A DNA stretch of 7,566 bases, taken from the NCBI GenBank assembly GCA_002402755.1, contig DHGK01000049.1, positions 1 to 7,566 of the forward strand, written 5' to 3'. The first letter of the stretch is position 1. The number at the start of each line of letters is the position of its first letter. The position numbers and the translations under genes were made by a program. The notes under the pieces were generated by a model. That model had not been told where the DNA came from and searched no databases. It worked only from the letters and a program-made list of their open reading frames with translations. Source of the DNA: Planctomycetes bacterium UBA4800. GTDB lineage: Bacteria; Planctomycetota; UBA8108; UBA8890; UBA8898. Positions 1 through 4,612 of this stretch are shown in pieces.

Positions 1-26
1 GTTCAATCCGCGGCGCCTTCTCGCCT

Positions 27-42
27 TGGCACGGAACATGCT
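27..42 (+). promoter_or_regulatory. Sigma-54 (RpoN) -24/-12 promoter
   Basis: TGGCACGGAACATGCT matches the sigma-54 consensus TGGCACG-N4-TTGCW at every defined position except one (A for the first T of TTGC). The invariant GG (28-29) and GC (40-41) are exactly 12 bases apart, as needed. This predicts a transcript start near 53 and a leader of about 36 bases before the ATG at 89. It stands directly ahead of the first gene of the nine-gene block. Known parallel: the orp operons of Desulfovibrio vulgaris depend on sigma-54 and a dedicated activator. The upstream activator sites and the activator gene would lie left of the window and are not visible. Confidence 0.72.
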
Positions 43-55
43 TGTGTTCCTGCCA
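27..55. repeat. Dyad repeat overlapping the sigma-54 promoter
   Basis: TGGCA (27-31) and GGAACA (33-38) are complementary in order to TGTTCC (45-50) and TGCCA (51-55). This gives 11 paired bases with one unpaired C (32) and a 6-base centre. The left arm is the -24 region itself and the right arm reaches the predicted start site. Only the right arm would be transcribed, so a role as an RNA hairpin from this promoter is unlikely. It could be an operator, the terminator stem of a gene to the left, or chance. Confidence 0.5.
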
Positions 56-88
56 GCACGTAACACGGGCTCTGCGGGACTTCGACGA

Positions 89-718
89 ATGAAAGCGGCT
101 TTCGCGGTCTGGAACGATCGAATCGCGCCGGTCTTCGACGTGGCCGGGCATATCCACCTCGTCGAAATCGAGGACGGTAAGGTCGTCCGCGAGACATCGG
201 AGGTCCTGTCCGACGACCTGCCGTCCCGGAGAGCCCTTCGTCTGGCCGAGCTCGGCGCCGGCACGCTCGTCTGCGGCGCGATTTCGCGGCCGCTTCACGA
301 GCTGGTCGCAGGCTACGGCATCAAGGTGGTCCCCTTCGTGGCCGGCGATCTGCGCGAGGTGCTCGGGGCCTGGCTCGCGGGCAGCCTCGACGGAGAGGCG
401 TTCGCCATGCCGGGCTGCTTCGGACGCGGCCGCCGCCGGTTCAGGGGCGCCGCCGGCGGCAAACAGGAGGAGTTTCTCATGAACGAAGGCGGACGCGGCG
501 GAATGGGACGCGGGCGAGGCTGCGGCCAGGGCGGCGGACGAGGGCAGGGACGCGGGCGCGGCGGCCCGAGAGCCGGCCTCGGCGGCGGTCCCGCCGCCGC
601 CGGACCCGGCGGCCTCTGCGTGTGCCCCCAGTGCGGATTCAGGCAGCCGCACGAACGCGGCGCGCCCTGCGCCGAACGGGCGTGCCCGAGGTGCGGGGCC
701 GCCATGGCGCGCAATTGA
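89..718 (+). CDS. NifX/ORP-type domain fused to Gly/Arg-rich zinc-ribbon protein
   Basis: Protein of 209 residues. Residues 1 to about 112 look like the NifX/NifB-C (dinitrogenase Fe-Mo cofactor biosynthesis) fold, which binds metal-sulfur clusters: it opens MKAAFAVWNDRIAPVFDVA, and the family-typical MPGC follows the last helix. Residues 113-130 are a short basic stretch. Residues 131-176 are almost only Gly, Arg, Ala and Pro. The tail carries C177, C179, C182, C194, C199 and C202, with two CPxC knuckles (179/182 and 199/202), as in a zinc ribbon. The usual NifX-type protein is about 110-120 residues, so this is twice the normal length. The ATG at 89 is chosen because upstream in-frame starts (26, 38) would lie within the promoter; its Shine-Dalgarno is weak (GGGA, 76-79). 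A strong internal ribosome site ahead of an in-frame ATG at 479 suggests two former genes were joined. Domain calls are from motif recognition; the metal bound is unknown. Confidence 0.85.
   Translation: MKAAFAVWNDRIAPVFDVAGHIHLVEIEDGKVVRETSEVLSDDLPSRRALRLAELGAGTLVCGAISRPLHELVAGYGIKVVPFVAGDLREVLGAWLAGSLDGEAFAMPGCFGRGRRRFRGAAGGKQEEFLMNEGGRGGMGRGRGCGQGGGRGQGRGRGGPRAGLGGGPAAAGPGGLCVCPQCGFRQPHERGAPCAERACPRCGAAMARN
479..718 (+). CDS. Possible separate product: small Gly/Arg-rich zinc-ribbon protein from an internal start
   Basis: AGGAGG at 465-470 sits 8 bases ahead of an ATG at 479, a far better ribosome site than the one at 89. Initiation here would give a 79-residue protein starting MNEGGRGGMGRGRG and ending in the two-knuckle Cys motif. 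Stand-alone small proteins of this type (Gly/Arg-rich N-terminus, CPxCG and CPxCG at the C-terminus) occur beside NifX-like and DUF5320 genes in anaerobes, to my knowledge. It reads in the same frame as the upstream NifX-type domain with no stop between, so the cell may make the fusion, the short form, or both. Its function is unknown; the Gly/Arg-rich segment could bind nucleic acid or other proteins. Confidence 0.45.
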   Translation: MNEGGRGGMGRGRGCGQGGGRGQGRGRGGPRAGLGGGPAAAGPGGLCVCPQCGFRQPHERGAPCAERACPRCGAAMARN

Positions 719-749
719 CAATCGATCCCCACGAAAGGAGGATACGACA

Positions 750-1124
750 ATGCCAAGAGGAGATGGAACAGGACCCATGGGAGCCGGCCCGATGACCGGA
801 CGAGCCGCCGGCTACTGCGCCGGCTTCGAGATGCCGGGCTATGCGAACCCGCTACCCGGCCGCGGCTTCGGCCGCGGAGGCGGCTTCCGGGGCCGGGGCT
901 TCGGAGGCGGCGGCCGCGGGCGGCGTAACATGTACTACGCGACCGGCCTGCCCGGCTGGATGCGGTACGGCGCCGCCGCGCCGCTGCCGTACGCGGCGCC
1001 ATATGCGAAGCCCGACCCCGAGCTCGAGAAGCAGGCGCTCAGGAACCACGCCGAGGCCCTGGCTGCGGAGCTCGAGTCGGTCAAGAAGCGTCTCTCGGAC
1101 ATCGAGGCCGGAGCCGCGGAGTGA
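750..1124 (+). CDS. DUF5320-like Gly/Arg-rich protein with C-terminal coiled coil
   Basis: Protein of 124 residues with an excellent ribosome site (AAAGGAGG, 734-741, 8 bases before the ATG). The N-terminus MPRGDGTGPMGAGPMTGR followed by AAGYCAG is the signature I associate with DUF5320, a small family seen next to NifX/ORP-type genes in anaerobes. Residues about 36-60 are an RGG-like run of Gly, Arg and Phe, followed by a Tyr/Pro/Ala-rich stretch. Residues about 90-120 form a charged amphipathic helix (ELEKQALRNHAEALAAELES and onward) that should be a coiled coil and could drive oligomerisation. A single Cys lies in GYCAG. It follows gene 1 after 31 bases and is followed by a strong hairpin. 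No biochemical role is established for the family that I know of. Confidence 0.82.
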   Translation: MPRGDGTGPMGAGPMTGRAAGYCAGFEMPGYANPLPGRGFGRGGGFRGRGFGGGGRGRRNMYYATGLPGWMRYGAAAPLPYAAPYAKPDPELEKQALRNHAEALAAELESVKKRLSDIEAGAAE

Positions 1125-1132
1125 CCACGGCA

Positions 1133-1161
1133 GCGGCCGCGCCGCCCGCCGGCGCGGCCGC
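1133..1161 (+). repeat. 12-bp perfect GC-only intercistronic hairpin
   Basis: Bases 1133-1144 and 1150-1161 are perfectly complementary (GCGGCCGCGCCG with CGGCGCGGCCGC) around a 5-base loop, CCCGC. The stem is entirely G/C and would be very stable in RNA. No T-run follows, so a classic intrinsic terminator is not supported. It lies between the stop of the DUF5320-like gene (1122-1124) and the peroxiredoxin start (1193). Plausible roles are partial attenuation, an mRNA processing or stability boundary, or a loop that sets relative expression. Confidence 0.7.
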
Positions 1162-1192
1162 ACACTCTCGACAGGAAAGGACACGACCGTCT

Positions 1193-1867
1193 ATGGAACA
1201 GCAGGCACGACTTCCTCTCATCGGCGAGAAGGCCCCGTCCTTCAGGGCGGAAAGCACGCAGGGGCCGATCGCCTTCCCGGATCAGTACAAGGGAAGCTGG
1301 GTGGTCTTCTTCTCCCACCCCGCCGACTTCACGCCGGTCTGCACGACCGAGTTCATGACCTTCGCCTCCATGCAGCCGGAGTTCGAGAAGCTCAACTGCA
1401 AGCTCCTCGGCCTCTCCATCGACAGCACGTACAGCCACATTGCCTGGCTCAGGACGATCCGCGAGAAGATCCAGTTCAAGGGCATGAAGGACATCGAGGT
1501 GACGTTCCCGGTCATAAGCGACCTGACGATGGAGGTCTCGAGAGCGTTCGGGATGCTCCAGCCCGCGGCCAGCACCACGCAGGCCGTGCGCGCGGTCTTC
1601 ATCATCGATCCCGAGGCGGTCGTGCGCGCCATCCTGTACTATCCCCTGAGCAACGGACGCAACATGGACGAGGTCAAGCGCCTGCTCACGGCCATGCAGC
1701 TCTCCGACAAGCACAAGGTCGCCACGCCCGCCAACTGGCAGCCGGGGGACGACGTCATCGTGCCTCCCCCGGGCTCTTGCGGCACGGCGAAGGAACGGGT
1801 CCAGAAGCCGGCGGCCGACACGAAGGTCCTGGACTGGTTCATGGTGCTCAAGAAGTGCCCCAACTGA
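1193..1867 (+). CDS. Peroxiredoxin, Prx6 (AhpC/TSA) type
   Basis: Protein of 224 residues that should reduce hydrogen peroxide or organic peroxides with thiol electrons in the cytoplasm. The catalytic PxxxTxxC motif appears as HPADFTPVCTTEF, with the peroxidatic Cys at 50. The motif around YYPLSNGRNMDEV and the tail features TPANW and VIVPPP are typical of the long Prx6 subfamily. Further Cys at 196 and 222 (near-terminal KKCPN) resemble the C-terminal Cys of archaeal-type Prx6 enzymes and may act in resolution. The ATG at 1193 is chosen: an in-frame GTG at 1121 would add 24 Ala-rich residues encoded by the hairpin region, and GGAAAGG at 1174-1180 precedes the ATG. The neighbours suggest it protects oxygen-sensitive metal-cluster proteins, which is inference. 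No transmembrane or signal segment is seen. Confidence 0.92.
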   Translation: MEQQARLPLIGEKAPSFRAESTQGPIAFPDQYKGSWVVFFSHPADFTPVCTTEFMTFASMQPEFEKLNCKLLGLSIDSTYSHIAWLRTIREKIQFKGMKDIEVTFPVISDLTMEVSRAFGMLQPAASTTQAVRAVFIIDPEAVVRAILYYPLSNGRNMDEVKRLLTAMQLSDKHKVATPANWQPGDDVIVPPPGSCGTAKERVQKPAADTKVLDWFMVLKKCPN

Positions 1868-1881
1868 GCGCGTGAGCGCTC
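1866..1881 (+). repeat. Short hairpin with GNRA-type tetraloop at the stop codon
   Basis: GAGCGC (1866-1871), GTGA loop (1872-1875) and GCGCTC (1876-1881) form a perfect 6-bp stem with a GUGA tetraloop in RNA. The left arm begins in the TGA stop of the peroxiredoxin gene, and the stem ends just before the ribosome site (GGAAGGA, 1886-1892) of the next gene. It has no T-run. It may stabilise the mRNA or tune translation of the downstream gene; chance is also possible in such GC-rich DNA. Confidence 0.45.
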
Positions 1882-1900
1882 GCACGGAAGGAACGAAAAG

Positions 1901-2263
1901 GTGAAAATCGTCTTCTCGACCTCGGGCGACGGGCTCGACGCCCCGCTCGACAGCCGCTTCGGCCGCGCGCCGAAGTTCCTGGCGTACGACCTGGAGACCG
2001 ACTCTTTCGAGGTCATCGACAACCTCCAGAACCTGCAGGCCGCGCAGGGGGCGGGAGTCCAGGCGGCATCGACCGTGGCCCGGCTGGGCGCGGGCGCCGT
2101 CGTGACCGGCCACTGCGGTCCGAAGGCCTTCCGCGTGCTCTCCACGGCCGGGATAAAGGTCTACCCGTGCGACGCGCCGACCGTGGCCGCGGCGCTCGAG
2201 CTCTATCGCGCGGGGAAGCTCGCCGAGGCCCGGAACGCGGATGTCGAGGGGCACTGGGCATGA
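1901..2263 (+). CDS. NifX/ORP-type metal-cluster-binding protein
   Basis: Protein of 120 residues, normal size for a single NifX/NifB-C domain. It opens MKIVFSTSGDGLDAPLDSRF followed by GRAPKF, the family pattern in which a short strand and a D-x-R-F-G-R loop precede FLAYD. The mid-domain GAGAVVTGHCGPKAF corresponds to the TGxxGPxAF signature of the MTH1175/ORP-like group. C73 in this loop and C86 in YPCD are candidate ligand or near-ligand residues. The start is GTG at 1901, with GGAAGGA 8 bases upstream; no ATG competes. Its stop overlaps the TrmO start (ATGA at 2260-2263), implying coupled translation. It probably carries or accepts a metal-sulfur cluster in the cytoplasm; cluster identity (Fe, Mo or Mo-Cu) cannot be inferred. 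Confidence 0.88.
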   Translation: MKIVFSTSGDGLDAPLDSRFGRAPKFLAYDLETDSFEVIDNLQNLQAAQGAGVQAASTVARLGAGAVVTGHCGPKAFRVLSTAGIKVYPCDAPTVAAALELYRAGKLAEARNADVEGHWA

Positions 2264-2760
2264 GCGACGCCGCCATCACGTACCGCCCGATCGGCGTCAT
2301 CCGGAGCGAGCACACCGCCGCGGACCGGACGCCCATCCAGCCGGTGTACGCCGGCGGCTGCACGGGCCGCGCCGAGGTCTTCCCCGAGTTCGCGGAGGGC
2401 CTGCGCGACCTGGACGGCTTCTCGCACATCTACCTCATCTATCACTTCCACCTGAGCGGGCCGCCCCGGCTCTCCGTCAAGCCTTTTCTTCAAGATATCG
2501 AGCGGGGAGTCTTCGCAACACGCGCCCCTTGCCGTCCCAATGCAATCGGTCTGAGCATCGTGCGGTTGGCCGGCCGCGAGGGGAACGTCCTCCTCCTCGA
2601 GGACGTCGACATCCTGGACGGCTCCCCGCTCCTCGATATCAAGCCCTACACGGCCCGCTTCGACCGCATCGAGGCCACGCGCAACGGCTGGCAGGACGAG
2701 GTCGACGACGCGACGGCGCGGGCGCGGGGACGGCGCGCGCCGGGGCAGGCGGCGCCATGA
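2260..2760 (+). CDS. trmO: TrmO/TsaA-family (UPF0066) methyltransferase, short form
   Basis: Protein of 166 residues. In E. coli TrmO uses S-adenosylmethionine to N6-methylate t6A37 in tRNA-Thr. The family hallmarks are clear: YRPIGVIRSEH at the N-terminus, LDGFSHIYLIYHFH in the beta-barrel, GVFATRAPCRPNAIGLS (the SAM/active-site signature) near residue 85-101, and DILDGSPLLDIKPY near 130-143. It covers the N-terminal barrel only; E. coli TrmO is about 235 residues with an extra C-terminal domain, replaced here by a short Arg/Ala/Gly-rich tail. The start at 2260 overlaps the previous stop and has GAGGGG at 2246-2251; an in-frame start at 2167 lies deep in the preceding gene and is rejected. 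Its place inside a metal-cluster operon is odd, so either tRNA modification is co-regulated or the substrate differs. Confidence 0.9.
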   Translation: MSDAAITYRPIGVIRSEHTAADRTPIQPVYAGGCTGRAEVFPEFAEGLRDLDGFSHIYLIYHFHLSGPPRLSVKPFLQDIERGVFATRAPCRPNAIGLSIVRLAGREGNVLLLEDVDILDGSPLLDIKPYTARFDRIEATRNGWQDEVDDATARARGRRAPGQAAP

Positions 2761-3605
2761 TGCTCGCAATCGCCTCGGGCAAGGGGGGCACCGGCAAGAC
2801 GACCCTCGCCGTCAATCTGGCCAGGGTGTTCGACGCCGAGCTTCAGCTCCTGGACTGCGATGTCGAGGAACCGAACGCCCACCTCTTCCTTGCGGGCGAA
2901 CCGGGCGAGGAGACGGTCGTCACCGTGCCGATCCCGGAGGTGGACGAGCGCCTGTGCGACGGGTGCGGCGAATGCGGCCGGATCTGCCGGTACAACGCCA
3001 TCGTCACGGCGGGCGCCGCGCCGCTCGTCTTTCCCGAGCTGTGCCACGGATGCGGCGGGTGCGCGCACGTGTGCCCGCAGAAGGCGATCCGCGAGGTTCC
3101 GAAGCGCATCGGCGTCGTCGAGACGTTTCGGTCGGGGAACATCGCCCTCGTCCACGGCCGCCTCGACATCGGCGTCGCCATGGCGCCGCCGCTCGTCCGC
3201 GCGGTCAAGGCCCGCCGGCGGAACGACGCGCCGGCGATCATCGACGCCCCGCCGGGCACCTCGTGCCCGGTGATCGCGGCGATACGGGGCGCCGGCGCCG
3301 TCGTGCTCGTCACCGAGCCGACGCCCTTCGGCCTCCACGATCTGACGCTCGCCGTCGATCTCGTCCGGGAGCTCCGCATTCCCTTCGGCGTCGTCGTCAA
3401 CCGCGCCGGCATCGGCGATGATCGGGTGCACGCGTTCTGCGCGCGGGAACAGATCCCCCTGCTCGCCGAGATCCCGGATGACCGGAGGATCGCGGAGGCC
3501 TACGCCCGGGGGAAGCTGATCGTCGAGGCGCTGCCCGAGTATCGCGCGCTTTTCCAGGATCTGTGCGGGAAGATCGAGCGCCTGGAGAGAGAGGACCCCG
3601 AATGA
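2757..3605 (+). CDS. MinD-superfamily ATPase with inserted 2[4Fe-4S] ferredoxin domain (first of pair)
   Basis: Protein of 282 residues of the COG1149 type. The deviant Walker A is SGKGGTGKTT (residues 7-16), followed by LLDCDVEEPNAHLFL (switch I/A' region). The inserted ferredoxin has C67, C70, C73, C77 and C96, C99, C102, C106, enough for two [4Fe-4S] clusters; the first CX2CX2CX3C is followed by R-Y rather than the usual Pro. The ATPase fold resumes with DAPPGTSCPV (Walker B region), TEPTPFGLHDL and VVVNRAGIGDD. Expected role: ATP-dependent handling of Fe-S or heterometal clusters with electron transfer through the ferredoxin part, probably as a partner of the next gene; this is family-based inference. 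The start overlaps the trmO stop (ATGA); an adjacent second ATG at 2760 is equally possible. No membrane segment. Confidence 0.9.
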   Translation: MMLAIASGKGGTGKTTLAVNLARVFDAELQLLDCDVEEPNAHLFLAGEPGEETVVTVPIPEVDERLCDGCGECGRICRYNAIVTAGAAPLVFPELCHGCGGCAHVCPQKAIREVPKRIGVVETFRSGNIALVHGRLDIGVAMAPPLVRAVKARRRNDAPAIIDAPPGTSCPVIAAIRGAGAVVLVTEPTPFGLHDLTLAVDLVRELRIPFGVVVNRAGIGDDRVHAFCAREQIPLLAEIPDDRRIAEAYARGKLIVEALPEYRALFQDLCGKIERLEREDPE

Positions 3606-4597
3606 CGCGCGAGCTCGTCGTCATCAGCGGCAAGGGCGGCACGGGCAAGACCAGCCTGGCCGCATCGTTCGCGGTGCTGGCCGACCGGCCGGTGATCGCC
3701 GACTGCGACGTCGATGCGGCGGACCTGCACCTCGTCCTGTCGCCGCGGGTGCGCGAGCGCCACGAGTTCCGGAGCGGGTACGAGGCCGTGCTTCGCCGGG
3801 AGGCCTGCATCGGGTGCGGCGCCTGCCTGGCGTTCTGCCGGTTCGGCGCGGTGCATATCGAGACCGGAGCGGACGACCTCGCTGCCGCGCGCGACGCGCA
3901 GGCGGAGTGCGAGCGCTGCGACTACTGCCGGCGCTCGTGCTCCGCGAGGACCAACGCCCTCATCCGGGAGATGGCCGCGACGATCGGCGGAGCGCCGGCG
4001 GCCGTGTACGCCATCGACCCCCTCGCGTGCGAGGGCTGCGGGGTCTGCGCCCACGTCTGCCCCGCGAACGCCATCGAGCTTCGCGAGCGGTTGTGCGGCG
4101 AGTGGATGGTGTCCGACACCCGCTGCGGCCCCATGGTCCACGCCCGCCTGGGCGTCGCGGCCGAGAACTCCGGCAAGCTGGTCTCGACGGTCAGGCGGGA
4201 GGCCCGCCGCATCGCCGAGGAGCAGCACCGTCCTCTGGTCATCGTCGACGGCCCGCCGGGGATCGGCTGCCCCGTGATCGCCTCGCTCGCCGGCGCATCG
4301 CTCGTTCTGGTCGTCACGGAACCCACCGTGTCGGGCGAGCACGACATGGCGCGCGTCCTGTCCCTGGCGGCGCACTTCGGCATCCCGGCGGCGGTCTGCG
4401 TCAACAAGTGGGATCTGGAGCCGGCGACGGCCGACCGCATTGAAGACCTGGCCCGGAAGGCGGGTGCGCGGATCGCGGGCCGCGTACGGTACGACCCCGC
4501 CGTGACGTCCGCTCAGTTGCAGGAACGCGCGGTCGTCGAGACCGGCGGGGCGAGCGCCGACGACATCCGGCGTGTCTGGAGCGATCTCGGCGCGTAG
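3602..4597 (+). CDS. MinD-superfamily ATPase with ferredoxin insert and extra Cys motif (second of pair)
   Basis: Protein of 331 residues, about 50 longer than its upstream partner. The deviant Walker A is SGKGGTGKTS (9-18); ADCDVDAADLHLVL follows. The first ferredoxin motif is C69, C72, C75, C79 and the last is C143, C146, C149, C153. Between them an insertion of roughly 45 residues carries a third CX2CX2CX3C (C103, C106, C109, C113; ECERCDYCRRSC). After the ferredoxin come GPMVHARLGVAAENSGKLV, DGPPGIGCPV (Walker B region), TEPTVSGEHD and CVNKWDLEP, the usual order in this COG1149 subgroup. The ATG at 3602 overlaps the previous stop and is preceded by AGAGGA (3589-3594). The two ATPases probably act together, perhaps as a heterodimer, like the paired genes of the orp locus. 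Whether the third motif holds a cluster is unproven. Confidence 0.9.
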   Translation: MTRELVVISGKGGTGKTSLAASFAVLADRPVIADCDVDAADLHLVLSPRVRERHEFRSGYEAVLRREACIGCGACLAFCRFGAVHIETGADDLAAARDAQAECERCDYCRRSCSARTNALIREMAATIGGAPAAVYAIDPLACEGCGVCAHVCPANAIELRERLCGEWMVSDTRCGPMVHARLGVAAENSGKLVSTVRREARRIAEEQHRPLVIVDGPPGIGCPVIASLAGASLVLVVTEPTVSGEHDMARVLSLAAHFGIPAAVCVNKWDLEPATADRIEDLARKAGARIAGRVRYDPAVTSAQLQERAVVETGGASADDIRRVWSDLGA

Positions 4598-4612
4598 GAG
4601 GCGCACGACGCG

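Noticed and set aside
26..88. Upstream TTG/ATG starts (26, 38) for the first gene
   Set aside because: They lie within the sigma-54 promoter and before the predicted transcript start; the NifX-type domain begins exactly at the ATG at 89.
3..197. Small - strand open frame at the left edge as the divergent partner operon
   Set aside because: It starts inside gene 1, is Arg/Pro-rich without motifs, and crosses the promoter. Any divergent operon would lie left of the window.
881..940. Apparent tandem repeats of GGCCGCGG-like units
   Set aside because: They encode the Gly/Arg/Phe-rich segment of the DUF5320-like protein and are irregular in unit length; no CRISPR-like spacing or mobile-element ends were seen anywhere in the window.
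1121..1192. Upstream GTG start for the peroxiredoxin
   Set aside because: The extra 24 residues are encoded by the hairpin region and are Ala/Pro-rich; family alignment begins at the ATG at 1193, which has its own ribosome site.
935..2254. A 439-codon open frame on the - strand opposite the peroxiredoxin and second NifX-type gene
   Set aside because: No motif, no ribosome site, and it covers genes with clear family signatures.
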